This document shows positions 27,163 to 37,600 of a DNA stretch of 64,000 nucleotides, piece after piece. The stretch is from positions 3,100,001 through 3,164,000 of the forward strand of contig NZ_AQOV01000001.1 of the NCBI RefSeq assembly GCF_000365425.1, given 5' to 3'. Within the stretch, counting starts at the first letter, position 1. Each line of letters opens with the position of its first letter. The stretch comes from Methylomonas sp. MK1. Lineage in GTDB: Bacteria > Pseudomonadota > Gammaproteobacteria > Methylococcales > Methylomonadaceae. Both the position numbers and the translations under genes were made by a program. The notes under the pieces were generated by a model, which saw only the letters and a program-made list of their open reading frames with translations, did not search any database and was not told where the DNA came from.

Positions 27163-28419
27163 ATGAATCTTACCGAGTTAAAACTTAAACAAGTCACTGA
27201 AATCATTGCAATTGCCGAGTCCTTGGGGCTGGAAAATATCGACAGAGCCCGAAAGCAGGAATTGATTTTTGCGATTTTGAAGAAACAGGCTAAGAGCGGG
27301 GAAGATATTTTTGGCGATGGGGTTTTGGAAATACTGGCGGACGGATTCGGTTTTTTAAGAACCCCCGGTTGTTCTTATTTGGCGGGCCCCGACGATATTT
27401 ATGTATCGCCCAGCCAGATCCGACGTTTCGGTTTGCGCACCGGCGATACGGTCAGCGGTAAAATTCGCCCACCCAAGGAAGGTGAACGTTATTTCGCGAT
27501 GTTGAAGGTGGAAAGCATCAACTTCGAATCGCCCGAGCAATCCAAAAACAAGATTTCCTTTTCCAACCTGACACCGCTGTTTGCCAACAAACGCTTCCGC
27601 CTGGAGCAAGGCAACGGTACCAGCGAAGATTTAACCGCCCGTATCATCGACTTGATTGCCCCTATCGGTAAAGGCCAGCGCGGCCTGATCGTTTCTCCGC
27701 CGAAAGCCGGTAAAACCATGATCATGCAAAGCATTGCCCATGCCATTGCCGAGAATAATCCCGAATGCTACCTGATCGTACTGCTGATCGACGAACGCCC
27801 GGAAGAGGTGACCGAGATGGAGCGTTGCGTGCGCGGCGAAGTGGTCTCCAGTACCTTCGACGAACCGGCCACCCGCCACGTGCAAGTGGCCGATATGGTC
27901 ATCGAAAAAGCCCGGCGCATGGTTGAGCACAAGCACGACGTGGTTATACTGTTAGACTCGATTACCCGTCTGGCCCGCGCTTACAACATGGTGGTGCCTT
28001 CATCCGGCAAATTGTTGTCCGGCGGTGTGGATGCCAACGCGCTGGAAAAACCCAAACGCTTTTTCGGTGCGGCGCGGAATATAGAAGAAGGCGGCAGTTT
28101 GACCATCATCGCCACCGCACTGGTCGAAACCGGCTCGCGGATGGACGAGGTGATCTTCGAAGAATTCAAAGGTACCGGTAACATGGAACTGCATCTGGAG
28201 CGGAAAATCGCTGAGAAACGGATCTATCCGGCCATTAACATCAACCGCTCCGGCACCCGCCGTGAAGAATATCTGGTTGATCCTGACGAACTGCAAAAAA
28301 CCTGGATTTTGCGGAAAATCCTGCAACCGATGGACGAACTGGCGGCATCCGAATTTCTATTGGGTAAACTCAAAGACTTTAAAACCAATGCCGCGTTCTT
28401 TGAGTCGATGAAACGATAA
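27163..28419 (+). CDS. rho: Transcription termination factor Rho
   Basis: A 418-residue Rho of standard length. N-terminal helical domain ([19 protein letters not shown]), cold-shock-like RNA-binding domain (DGFGFLR, about residues 60-66), Walker [10 protein letters not shown] (about 178-186), Walker [18 protein letters not shown]-loop and R-loop in the C-terminal ATPase. Hexameric RNA-dependent translocase that ends transcription. An inverted repeat follows 16 bp after the stop. Confidence 0.97.
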   Translation: MNLTELKLKQVTEIIAIAESLGLENIDRARKQELIFAILKKQAKSGEDIFGDGVLEILADGFGFLRTPGCSYLAGPDDIYVSPSQIRRFGLRTGDTVSGKIRPPKEGERYFAMLKVESINFESPEQSKNKISFSNLTPLFANKRFRLEQGNGTSEDLTARIIDLIAPIGKGQRGLIVSPPKAGKTMIMQSIAHAIAENNPECYLIVLLIDERPEEVTEMERCVRGEVVSSTFDEPATRHVQVADMVIEKARRMVEHKHDVVILLDSITRLARAYNMVVPSSGKLLSGGVDANALEKPKRFFGAARNIEEGGSLTIIATALVETGSRMDEVIFEEFKGTGNMELHLERKIAEKRIYPAININRSGTRREEYLVDPDELQKTWILRKILQPMDELAASEFLLGKLKDFKTNAAFFESMKR

Positions 28420-28434
28420 TTACGCAACGCCCGC

Positions 28435-28460
28435 CGACGAGCGGTAATCATCGCTCGTCG
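28435..28460 (+). terminator. Hairpin after rho without T-tract
   Basis: CGACGAGCG (28435-28443) and CGCTCGTCG (28452-28460) form a perfect 9-bp stem with an 8-nt loop, 16 bp after the rho stop. No T-run follows, so it may be an RNA 3'-end stabiliser rather than a classic intrinsic terminator. Confidence 0.5.
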
Positions 28461-28645
28461 CAAACCGGCTAAACCAAGCTGGCCAAACAATCTCCAATCC
28501 TGATTTGTCCCTCTGTTTTCTCCATAAAACACAAAAACCTATCCTTAGCCTGAGGCGCAGGCAGCTGCATACCAATACATTTGATGGTTATCGATGTGTT
28601 TAATTTTGTTATATTGCGCGACGACCTTAAACGAGGAGTACGGCC

Positions 28646-30340
28646 TTGCGAACAACCAGCAAATTTTTTATGCAATTCGTCCGATTAGCAGGCCCGTTCT
28701 GGTGCTCGGAAAATAAGACGACCATCCGGACCTTATCGGCGTTTTTGGTCGCGTTGACAGTGGCGCAAATTGCAGTGTCGGTGATTATTACCGAATGGAG
28801 CGCGGATTTATTCGATGCCTTGGAGCAGCGCTCTATGTCCAGACTGTTTACCCAGGTTGGCCTGATCGTCTTGATTTTTATCGCGAATATGGCGATTACA
28901 GCTACCCATCTGGTCGTCAAACGTCGTTTGCAATTGAGTTGGCGGGGTTGGCTAACCGACAAATTGATCGGCCAATGGATGCGCGACGGCCGACACTATC
29001 TGGTTACTCATTTGCCGGGGCAGCATGATAATCCTGATGGCCGGATCGCAGAAGATGTGCGCATTTCCACTGAATACGCAATTGATTTGTTACACACTTT
29101 TTTTTATTGCTTACTGTTGTTGACCAGTTTTACCGAGATACTGTGGACCTTGTCAGGGACCGTTACGGTAAATTTAGGTTTGGTCGAAATCCCCATTCAA
29201 GGCCATCTGGTCTGGTTGGCGCTGATTTACGCCGCTAGCGCATCCACGCTGGGTTGGTGGATCGGTAAACCGCTCACCATGGCTACCGACAACAGACAGA
29301 CCGTGGAAGCCAATTTCCGCTTCGCGCTGGTCAAAGCCCGCGAGAATGCGCAAGCCATTGCCTTGATCCACGGTGAGCGCCATGAGAATCCGCATTTTCA
29401 CCGCTTATTCGGGAATATTGTCGACGCCTGGAATCAGCAAACCCATGCTTGGCAACGTATCACCATGTTCAGCTCTGGTTATTCGATACTGTCGATGGCG
29501 TTCCCTATTCTGGTGTCGGCACCGCGCTTCATTCTGGGTACTATCAGCCTGGGGGCATTAATGCAATCCGCGCAGGCTTTCCAGCAAATGGTCGCGGCTT
29601 TGTCCTGGCCGGTTGACAATATGGGTAAGGTTGCGGAATGGCGCGCCTCAGTCGAGCGGGTATTGGGATTGAGCAAGGCTTTGGAACAATTGGAGCGGGA
29701 AATCGCCAAACCCGATCCGTATCGAATTCGTTTGGTTAAAAGTGACAAATCCGTATTGGCATTTCGCGATTTATGCATTTCGCGTTTAGACAGAATTATC
29801 TGCGTATCTACCCTTAACGAAGAAATCAAGGCCGGAGAGCGGGTGTTGATTGCCGGTAACGCCTTTTCCGGTAATAAGCTGTTCAAAGCCATAGCAGGCC
29901 TTTGGCCGTGGGGCGAAGGCGTGATCGAATTGCCGAATGATGAAAGAATGTTCTTTATGCCGCCGCGTCCGTATCTACCGACCGGCACTTTGCGCGCGTC
30001 AATTTGCTACCCATCCGACCCTTCCGCTTTCGATCAGCAGGTTTTGGAAAATACCCTTGAACTGGCCGGTGTGAAAGAGCTGGAAGAGCAGCTCGATCAG
30101 GTTGCTGATTGGGAGAAGAATCTTGAGCGTGAACAGAAACAACGTTTGGGCCTAGTGCGGCTGTTGTTGCACAAACCTAAATGGATACTGATGCAGGAAG
30201 CCTTCGATTCACTCGACCCCGAAGGTGAAGTGGATATGGTTAATATGATTCATAAAAGGCTCTCGGATTCGGCAGTACTGACCATCACCAAGCAGCCCAA
30301 CATACAGGCCTTGTACAAACGGCGGATTACCCTCTGTTAA
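28646..30340 (+). CDS. YddA/SbmA-like ABC protein with degenerate ATPase domain
   Basis: A 564-residue permease-ATPase fusion. The membrane half (about 1-340) matches the ABC_membrane_2/SbmA-BacA type (WSADLFDALEQRSMSRL, WRGWLTDKLIGQWM, DNPDGRIAEDVR). The nucleotide-binding half keeps the overall fold signature (AIAGLWPWGEGVIE, RPYLPTGTLR, RLLLHKPKWIL) but has lost the catalytic motifs. Walker A reads GNAFSGNKL at 404-412 (Lys replaced by Asn), the Q-loop Gln is Pro, the signature reads LEREQKQR, Walker B has Gln517 in place of Asp, and the switch His is missing. ATP turnover looks unlikely. The start is a TTG behind GAGGAG. It stands alone after rho; a GH5 gene follows 42 bp on. Confidence 0.85.
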   Translation: MRTTSKFFMQFVRLAGPFWCSENKTTIRTLSAFLVALTVAQIAVSVIITEWSADLFDALEQRSMSRLFTQVGLIVLIFIANMAITATHLVVKRRLQLSWRGWLTDKLIGQWMRDGRHYLVTHLPGQHDNPDGRIAEDVRISTEYAIDLLHTFFYCLLLLTSFTEILWTLSGTVTVNLGLVEIPIQGHLVWLALIYAASASTLGWWIGKPLTMATDNRQTVEANFRFALVKARENAQAIALIHGERHENPHFHRLFGNIVDAWNQQTHAWQRITMFSSGYSILSMAFPILVSAPRFILGTISLGALMQSAQAFQQMVAALSWPVDNMGKVAEWRASVERVLGLSKALEQLEREIAKPDPYRIRLVKSDKSVLAFRDLCISRLDRIICVSTLNEEIKAGERVLIAGNAFSGNKLFKAIAGLWPWGEGVIELPNDERMFFMPPRPYLPTGTLRASICYPSDPSAFDQQVLENTLELAGVKELEEQLDQVADWEKNLEREQKQRLGLVRLLLHKPKWILMQEAFDSLDPEGEVDMVNMIHKRLSDSAVLTITKQPNIQALYKRRITLC

Positions 30341-30382
30341 CGGGTAAGTTGTTCTAGGGCATCCGTTGTTACGGGGGTTGTC

Positions 30383-31486
30383 ATGACGTCTGCTAACAAG
30401 CTGCGCGGTGTGAATCTGGGCGGTTGGTTGGTTTTAGAAAAATGGATGACCCCCAGTTTGTTTGCCGGGTTGAATGCCAGGGACGAAACCGGTTGGTGCG
30501 TCGAATTGGGCCGCGACGCAGAAACGCGTTTGCAGCAGCATTGGCAAACCTTCATCACCCGCGCCGACTTTGCCTGGTTGGCGCAAGTCGGGATCAATGC
30601 GGTGCGCATCCCGGTTGGCTACTGGCTGTTCGCGGCCGATTACCCCTATCATCATAGTTTCGGCGCGGCACGGCATCCCTTTGTCGGCGGCGGTGCAGAG
30701 GTGCTTGATCGTGCTTTCGATTGGGCCGAAGAATTTGGGTTAAAGGTCGTTGTCGATCTACATGCCGCGCCCGGCTGTCAGAACGGTTTCGATAATGGCG
30801 GCATCCAGGATGTCTGCGAGTGGCATACCCAAGACGCCTATATCGACTATTCCCTGGAGACTCTGGAACGATTGGCGCAGCGTTACGGCAAGCGCCCGGC
30901 CTTGCATGGGATTGAGGTGTTAAACGAGCCGCGCTGGGATGTGGATACGGAATTGTTGCAACGTTACACCGATGCCGCTTATTGGCGCATTCGCCGCCAT
31001 TGTCCGGCCGAACAGGTGGCGGTGATATTTCATGATGGTTTCCGGTCGTTTCGCGAATACGCCGGTTTTTTACAGCTGCCCGATTATGGCAACGTGATCT
31101 TCGATATACACCGTTATCAATGTTTTGTGCAGGACGATATCGACAAGGATATTTATCGGCATCTGCAAAAAGTTGTTTGCGACTGGAAAACCGAAGCTGA
31201 CGAGATCATCGGCGGTCTTGGTTTGCCGACCTATGTCGGCGAATGGAGTTTGGGTTTGGATGCAAAACTGGCGGCACTTTGGGCCGACGGGTCTTTCGAT
31301 CATGCCCATACGCAGATGGACGATATTCAATTCGATATCGCTTGTCGCGGTTACGCGGCCGCCCAGCTGGCCGTGTTCGAAAAGTATCTGGGGTGGTTTT
31401 TCTGGAGCTATAAAACCGAGGATATGCCGCAATGGAATTTTCGGGAATGCGTCGAGCGTGGCTGGTTGCCGGGCAAGTTTGCTTGA
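30383..31486 (+). CDS. Glycoside hydrolase family 5, exo-beta-1,3-glucanase-like
   Basis: A 367-residue GH5 enzyme. It opens with LRGVNLGGWLVLEKWMTPSLF, the typical start of the yeast EXG1-like subgroup (GH5_9), and carries the acid/base in VLNEP (E182) and the nucleophile in YVGEWSLG (E287), plus HAAPGCQNGFDNGG. No signal peptide is visible, so it appears to be cytosolic, or exported by an unusual path. A role in turning over an intracellular or imported beta-glucan is inference. It follows the degenerate ABC protein by 42 bp and may be co-transcribed with it. Confidence 0.87.
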   Translation: MTSANKLRGVNLGGWLVLEKWMTPSLFAGLNARDETGWCVELGRDAETRLQQHWQTFITRADFAWLAQVGINAVRIPVGYWLFAADYPYHHSFGAARHPFVGGGAEVLDRAFDWAEEFGLKVVVDLHAAPGCQNGFDNGGIQDVCEWHTQDAYIDYSLETLERLAQRYGKRPALHGIEVLNEPRWDVDTELLQRYTDAAYWRIRRHCPAEQVAVIFHDGFRSFREYAGFLQLPDYGNVIFDIHRYQCFVQDDIDKDIYRHLQKVVCDWKTEADEIIGGLGLPTYVGEWSLGLDAKLAALWADGSFDHAHTQMDDIQFDIACRGYAAAQLAVFEKYLGWFFWSYKTEDMPQWNFRECVERGWLPGKFA

Positions 31487-31620
31487 CGCGTGGAGCGCTT
31501 GCGAAAATATTTAGTATTTTAAGTGGGGGATTTGCGTTCTGGAACGTCTTACTATTAACAGCATCATAGCAATCATGCCGGATGGGTATGCTTTAGCCGA
31601 GAATGATGATTAGGTGTAAT

Positions 31621-31881
31621 ATGAAAACAAGACGATCTAGAACCAAATTGGACAAAATGTCGCCGGAAGCCTTGGATGCCAGCTTCCCGTCTGCGCGCTA
31701 TTTTCAAGTTCACTTCGAATATCTGCATGAAACCATAAATGAATTGAAACAGCAGCTTACTCAATCCAACCAGCAAATTGCCGAACTGCAACAGCAGCTG
31801 CAAGCCCAGTCATTGGGCGAAATGCCAACGGTAAATTATGCTGCCGATACAAAGTCTACGGGTAATTTGCGCCAGTCTTAA
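31621..31881 (+). CDS. Small coiled-coil protein of unknown function
   Basis: An 86-residue protein with a basic start (KTRRSRTKLDKMS), a segment SARYFQVHFEYLHETINEL and a Gln/Leu heptad region (about residues 38-65) that should form a coiled coil. The ATG at 31621 follows AGGTG; an upstream ATG at 31603 is possible. I recognise no domain. It ends 5 bp from the moaE stop, convergent. The regular codon use and RBS support a real gene, but no function can be assigned. Confidence 0.6.
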   Translation: MKTRRSRTKLDKMSPEALDASFPSARYFQVHFEYLHETINELKQQLTQSNQQIAELQQQLQAQSLGEMPTVNYAADTKSTGNLRQS

Positions 31882-31886
31882 CAGCC

Positions 31887-32345
31887 CTAAGGTTGCTTTA
31901 GATAGCCGTTACTGTTTTTTTCTACCCAGCGTATTTGCCCGGATTCCAAGGTTTCTCGTTTCCAAAACGGCGCCTGACTTTTCAAGTTTTCCATAATGAA
32001 GCGGCTGGCGTCAAAAGCGTCGCCGCGATGCGCGGACCACACCGCCACCAGCACCAGCGTATCGTTGGGTGATACGTGGCCGATGCGGTGGATCAGCAAC
32101 ACATCCAACAACTGCCACTGGCTTTGGGTTTGTTCGACAATATGCTGCAATTGTTTTTCGGTCATGCCCGGATAATGTTCCAAGTACATGCCGCGTACCT
32201 CGTCACCTTGATTAAAGTCGCGCATGGTGCCGACAAAGACGCCGGTAGCGCCGTATTTGCCGGCCATGTCGACAGCTTGGGCTTGAAAATCGGCCAGTTC
32301 TTGCCAGGGATCGAAAATCTCGCCGCTGAGTTTGATGGTCATCAT
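31887..32345 (-). CDS. moaE: Molybdopterin synthase catalytic subunit MoaE
   Basis: A 152-residue MoaE. GATGVFVGTMRDFNQGD, LEHYPGMTEKQL, HRIGHVSPNDTLVLV and the catalytic Lys region PFWKRETLESG are all present. It transfers sulfur from MoaD to precursor Z to make molybdopterin. Two ATG codons in a row (32345 and 32342) can start it. It lies one base downstream of the moaD stop, so the pair is one operon. Confidence 0.95.
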   Translation of the reverse strand: MMTIKLSGEIFDPWQELADFQAQAVDMAGKYGATGVFVGTMRDFNQGDEVRGMYLEHYPGMTEKQLQHIVEQTQSQWQLLDVLLIHRIGHVSPNDTLVLVAVWSAHRGDAFDASRFIMENLKSQAPFWKRETLESGQIRWVEKNSNGYLKQP

Positions 32346-32346
32346 T

Positions 32347-32586
32347 TCAACCTCCGGTCACCGGTGGAAAAAACGCCACTTCGTCGCCGTCGTCAACTTC
32401 AGCATCCAGCCCGACATACTCCATATTGATCGCCGCCAACATCGTATCGGGCATGTCCACGTTCGGATTAAGCCGTTGCCAAACCTCAAGTACCGTCAGC
32501 GGCGCCTCGATTGTGAGTTCGTCGCCGCTACGACCTAAGCGGTCCTTCAAGCTTGCAAAGTAAAGCACTTTAATCGACATCTTCAT
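32347..32586 (-). CDS. moaD: Molybdopterin synthase sulfur carrier subunit MoaD
   Basis: A 79-residue ubiquitin-fold protein ending in the required Gly-Gly (FFPPVTGG), which is thiocarboxylated. The start is either 32586 or the second ATG at 32580. It is divergent from moaC across 47 bp, too short to hold two full promoters without overlap, so the two units may share regulatory DNA. Confidence 0.93.
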   Translation of the reverse strand: MKMSIKVLYFASLKDRLGRSGDELTIEAPLTVLEVWQRLNPNVDMPDTMLAAINMEYVGLDAEVDDGDEVAFFPPVTGG

Positions 32587-32633
32587 TCACCCGGTAATAC
32601 AATGCTTGACTGATTTAACTTGCCTAGTATGCC

Positions 32634-33122
32634 ATGTCCAATTCGACGCTCACTCATTTTAATGCCGCTGGAGAAGCCCATATGGTGGATGTCGGGGATA
32701 AGGCCATCACCCAGCGTCAAGCGGTTTGCGAGGGGTACATCGAGATGCAGCCGGAAACCTTGGCGCTGATTGTGGCCGGCACCCACAAGAAGGGCGACGT
32801 GCTGGGCATCGCCCGCATTGCCGGCATTATGGCCAGTAAAAAAACCGCCGATTTGATTCCGCTCTGCCACCCTTTACCGATCAGCCATGTCGAGCTTAGC
32901 CTGCAAGCCCAAACCGACTTGAGTCGGGTCTATTGTCAAACCACAGTGAAGACCACCGGCCAAACCGGCGTGGAAATGGAAGCGCTCACCGCGACTCAGA
33001 TTGCCTTGTTGACTATTTACGATATGTGCAAAGCCGTGGACCGCGGCATGACGATTCAAGGGGTGCGCTTGCTGGAAAAAAGCGGCGGCAAGTCCGGGCA
33101 TTGGCGACGTGACGACGCTTAA
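32634..33122 (+). CDS. moaC: Cyclic pyranopterin monophosphate synthase MoaC
   Basis: A 162-residue MoaC with [35 protein letters not shown], the [10 protein letters not shown] block and [10 protein letters not shown], the full active-site set. It acts with MoaA in the first step of molybdenum cofactor synthesis. moaA and moaB are not in the window. It ends 15 bp from the BamC-like gene, convergent. Confidence 0.95.
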   Translation: MSNSTLTHFNAAGEAHMVDVGDKAITQRQAVCEGYIEMQPETLALIVAGTHKKGDVLGIARIAGIMASKKTADLIPLCHPLPISHVELSLQAQTDLSRVYCQTTVKTTGQTGVEMEALTATQIALLTIYDMCKAVDRGMTIQGVRLLEKSGGKSGHWRRDDA

Positions 33123-33137
33123 CTCAACCCTTCCCGC

Positions 33138-33719
33138 TTATTCGTCGGTCTTCTTGTCAGGTTGGCGGTTGATGATTTTTTCGTCTATGGCCTTGTGTAG
33201 CAGGCGTATCAGCTCTGCCGAGCCATCTTCGCCAAACTCCAAGTCGTCCGGTTTTGTTAGGTTGGCATTGACGGTTAAGCCTCGCCGCTCTTCTTTCAAC
33301 TTGATGGTGTACTCGGCTTCGTCGTAATCATTATTCAATAAGGAGCGCAACAAGCCGACATCCTTGCCGCTGGTGTCTGGGTCATAACGCACCTGGAAGC
33401 GTTGATCTTCCTGGCTTTTATCCAGCACTTCGATATTGCTGATTTTCAATGCCGTGGCGACCATTTCCCAAGCCCGGTCGGGGCGGGTTTTTAAGGTAAG
33501 CACGGGCTTGCCCCCTTCGTCGGTAAACGCCATCAAATCGGCCAGAGCCGACTTGGGCTTTAAATCGTCGGCAGCCACTGCCGGCTGCGGATTGGTGTGT
33601 TCTATCGGTAAAACCGGCGGCAGTTCCAAGTGATGGGTGTCGCGGTATTTGTCCGGCGCATCCGCGCAAGCTGTCAGCAACAGGCACGGTAGGCCGTAAG
33701 TCAGGGTTCTTAACAACAT
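33138..33719 (-). CDS. bamC: BamC-like outer-membrane lipoprotein
   Basis: A protein of about 193 residues with a lipoprotein signal peptide (LLLTAC, lipid Cys near residue 19) and a BamC/NlpB-type domain. The segment RPDRAWEMVATALKISNIEVLDKSQEDQRFQVRYD is the helix-grip unit seen twice in E. coli BamC. This protein is shorter and seems to carry one such unit. The frame opens at a TTG at 33734; the ATG at 33719 gives the cleaner signal peptide. It follows the nitrilase gene closely. BamC is an accessory part of the outer-membrane protein assembly machine. Family call is moderate. Confidence 0.65.
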   Translation of the reverse strand: MLLRTLTYGLPCLLLTACADAPDKYRDTHHLELPPVLPIEHTNPQPAVAADDLKPKSALADLMAFTDEGGKPVLTLKTRPDRAWEMVATALKISNIEVLDKSQEDQRFQVRYDPDTSGKDVGLLRSLLNNDYDEAEYTIKLKEERRGLTVNANLTKPDDLEFGEDGSAELIRLLHKAIDEKIINRQPDKKTDE

Positions 33720-33724
33720 AAAGC

Positions 33725-34543
33725 TCACTCGCAAAAAAAGCGTCTGTGTTCCAACACAGGGAAAGACAAGCGGGTTTTTTCCAGGCGGCTTTTATCGATT
33801 TCGGCACTGACGAAGCCTGGGCCGGTTTTGTAACAGTCAAGCACCACGCCCCACGGATCGATCACCATGCTGTGGCCGTAGGTTTGCCGACCATTCATAT
33901 GAAAGCCGCCTTGATTTGGGGCAATGACGTAGCAGAGGTTTTCGATGGCGCGGGCTCGCAATAACACTTCCCAGTGCGCGGCGCCGGTTTTGGCGGTAAA
34001 TGCGGAAGGAATGACCAATATATCCAGGCCTTGCCGGGTCATTGGCCGGAAAAACTCCGGGAAACGCAAATCGTAGCAAACCGCTACACCAAGTCGGCCG
34101 AATGGCGTATCGATCACGCAGGAGGCGTCGCCGGCTTCCACCGAATCGGATTCGCGGTATTCTTCGGCGGTGTCCGGCACGCTGACGTCGAACAAATGCA
34201 CCTTATCGTAGCGGGCGACCCGGTCGCCTTGTTCGTTGTAAATCAAACAGGCGGCGCGGACTTTGTTGGGGGCGGTGGCCTGCATCGGCATCGTGCCGCC
34301 TATCACCCAAACCCCGTATTTTTTCGCGGTGGTGGCCAGAAAGTCCTGGATAGGGCCTGAGCCATCCTGTTCGCTGACTTTCACTTTGTCGTATTCGTTC
34401 ATGCCCATAATGGCGAAATTTTCCGGCAAAGCCACCAGTTTCGCGCCGGCTTTTACGGCTTCAGCGATCTGTTTCTCGGCTTCGAGCAAATTGGCGCTGA
34501 CTTGTGGTCCGGAGGCCATCTGGATGGCGGCACATATGGTCAT
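33725..34543 (-). CDS. Carbon-nitrogen hydrolase (Nit2/YbeM-like)
   Basis: A 272-residue nitrilase-superfamily enzyme with the Glu-Lys-Cys triad visible in ALPENFAIMG, YDKVHLFDV and GVAVCYDLRFPEFFR. Bacterial members of this branch act as deaminated-glutathione amidase (repair enzyme) or omega-amidase; which one cannot be decided here. The order rng-yhdP-nitrilase on one strand is common in gammaproteobacteria (there often followed by tldD). Confidence 0.88.
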   Translation of the reverse strand: MTICAAIQMASGPQVSANLLEAEKQIAEAVKAGAKLVALPENFAIMGMNEYDKVKVSEQDGSGPIQDFLATTAKKYGVWVIGGTMPMQATAPNKVRAACLIYNEQGDRVARYDKVHLFDVSVPDTAEEYRESDSVEAGDASCVIDTPFGRLGVAVCYDLRFPEFFRPMTRQGLDILVIPSAFTAKTGAAHWEVLLRARAIENLCYVIAPNQGGFHMNGRQTYGHSMVIDPWGVVLDCYKTGPGFVSAEIDKSRLEKTRLSFPVLEHRRFFCE

Positions 34544-34611
34544 GAGGTGTCCCTGATTTTAATTGTTTTCGATAGTTTTAACTGTTGGGGAAGCTTGGTC
34601 GGCAGGGCCGC

Positions 34612-37600
34612 TCATTTGCTCAGCGATTCCAGCCAGCCGCCGGTTAGGCCCCGCCAGGCTTTTTGCACTAGGCCGTCCTGATCGTGCAGCGGCGTAACCT
34701 CGACATTACCCCAGGGCCCGGCAAGTTTGTATTGCGAGCCGAAAAAATAACCTTCTTTGTAATCGTCCGTCACTACCTGGGTAATGATACTGGCGATACC
34801 GCCGACGATTGTACCAGCAATCGGCACAGCCCCGGAACTCTTGGGCACGACGGCGACGCGATGGTCCATGGTCTTTTTCACCAGGTCGGCGGTGCCAGCT
34901 ATGCTGAGTTTCGCCGATACCGCGTCGATCAATAAATTGTCGGTATAGGCCAGACCATTGCTGATTTTAAAATCGCCGGTAATCTGGTCAAAGGCCAGAC
35001 CCTGCCGGTAGACATCGGTAAAATCCAGACTCAAGCGTTTGGCCCATTGCTCCATGGCGATCAAGCCCAACAAGCGACCAAAGCCGGGTTCGATGCTGGA
35101 AATGCGGCCGTCGCTGAATTTCAGTTGCATTTGTCCGGTCAGGTTGGCCGTGGCAAACTGCTGCGGGGCGCCGTGCCAGCCGCCGTTGAAATTGATTTCG
35201 GCATGTGTGCCTCTTAAATCATCGGTAAAACCCAGCTGCGACAAGAACAAGCCAAAACCGTTCATGTTCAGCTTGCCGGTCAATTGCGTCGAGCTGCCAC
35301 CGACCAGTTTGATCCAGTCCGCGCTGAAGTCTATCGTACCGGCCACGCTGGCCAGTTGCACATGCTTGAAATGAATACCGTTGATCAGCCGTTCGGTATG
35401 CAGTTTTAAGCTGCCCAAATCCACGCCGCGCCATAGTAGCTGCTTGCTGTCGATGTCGATCAAGGGCAAGTCGGTGACCACTTCTTCCGCAGCATCGAAA
35501 TTCAGGCCGTCCATCGCCGACAAATTCAGATAATCCATCTGTAGCTTGATAACGTTCGCGCCGCCGCGTTGATCGGGTAAGATCAATTTACCGCGCGCCA
35601 TCGGGCTATCCAACGTGGCTTGCCAAGCCTGATTCAGATGCTGGAGCCGGCATTTCAGCGCGCCGATGTTCTGGCCCTGCCAGATCAGTTGCTCGGTATC
35701 CAGCATCACTTCTTTTAAGGCCGGCAAGCGTTGCTGAGTTTCGGTATCGGAGAATGCGGCAAGCGCGTCAGATAATTTGAATTGCGGTTGCCGGATTTGC
35801 AATTTCAAACCGGCCGGTTCAAAAAAGTCCGCCTGTTCTTGGCCGAAGACGATATGCCCGGAATGCAGCTGATTTTGTTTGCCGTCTATCAACAGTGCTG
35901 CGTTCAATTCCTTGCCGTAAGCAACTTTTAAAGGCAAGTAAGCGCTGCTGCTTTCGAGCGTAAATTGCAGATTCAAGGCTTGCTCTTGATCGGCCGATTT
36001 GGCCAGCGCATCCTGAGTGTTGATCGTTACACCCTGTAAGTTGCTGCTTATATTCAGGGTAGACGGCCTAGCCGCGTCGTAAGGTAGTGTCAATACGGTT
36101 TGATAGTTAAAGCTACCGTCGGCAACCTGGTTTTTCAGGAAACTGAATTGTTTTTCCAGGCGGTTGATGTCGGTCGTGCCGTCTATCAGGATTTGCGTGG
36201 CGCTGGCATCGCTTTGCAGTACGGCGTGTATTGGATAACCCAGGGTACTGCCTTCCAGGCGGTTGCTGCTGACCCTATCTTCCGTAAAGCGCAGTACGCC
36301 GCTGATGTCGTTGACGGCAAGATCGACCGGCTTGACCAGTAAGCGGGCCTTATCCAGATGCGCATCCACTTTAACGGTGGTCGGTAGCGTTTCGTAGTAA
36401 GCGATTTTCAAATCAAGATCGACCTGGGTGTTGCCATCCGGGGCCAACACTTTGGCCAGCGGATCGATTTTGGCGCGTAACGGGGTTTTTTGCAGATACT
36501 GCAAACTGTGCGGTAACTTGCTCTGCACCTGGCCCAACACGTAAACATAATCGCTATTGGCCAGATCCGGAATCGAGACCACGGCTTGATTGATATCAAC
36601 GTTTTCGCTACGGCCGCCATTGATCGCCACCTTCAGGTCCGCACCGAGGAATTGCACGTCGGCATGCACCCCGCGCAAATGCGGCCATAAGGCATTGAAC
36701 TGGATTTCACCGTCGTCTATCGCAAACACCACCTCAAACCGGCCGGGACCGTTGCTGAACGGAAAGTCCGCCAGCTTGCCGTTCAACAGCATTTCGCCCT
36801 TGTCGATATGCCCGCCGATAAAGGCGTCGTCCAGCCAGGCGACCGCATCCTTACCCATAATTTTGGCCGGCAGGTATTGCGGTACGTTACTGATGTCTTT
36901 GAAATTGCCGAAACGGGTGCGCATATCGATAACCGCACTATCGTTATTTTTCGGGACACTGAGTTGCAGATTGGTTTGGGTGTGGAAGGCGGCGCTGTCG
37001 AGTTGCAGATTTTCGCTGGAAATTTGCCAGTCGGTATCGGTTTGCCGCCAGTCGATTCGGCCTTGCAAGCGCGGGACGTCCAGGCTACTTCTGAACATTT
37101 GCGGCGCATTGAATTTGGCGTTCATGCTGTCAAATATCAATTGCCCGCCTTGGTCGCCGGCGATGATCGAGCCGCTCAGTGCCTGTATTTGCGGCAGGTC
37201 GCCTTGCGCATCATTTCCAAGCTGGCTGAAACGTCCGTTTAGCGCATAGCGTTGCTGGTTGCCGTCAAAATAAAACGCCAAGTCTTGCAAATTGCCTTGC
37301 GGATTGAGTTTCAGCCATTTAGCCCAATCGGTTTGCTCTGCCGGCAGAAACGGCGGTATCAGATGCATCAAGGCTTGCAAATTTAACTGTTTGATCACGC
37401 CGCTGAGATTGCCCTGCGCGTCCTGCTGTAGATAGACCTCACCATCCCGCCAGCGCTGATGATTGGCGAAGACATTAACGTCGTAGGCACTCCAGCGTTG
37501 CCGGCCATTTTGCTCGGTCCAAGCCAGATTGCCTTCAAAGGTGTCGAGTTGCAGCGGTTTGCCTTGCTGCCTGCTGAGTTTAATCTGTTGACCTTGCAGA

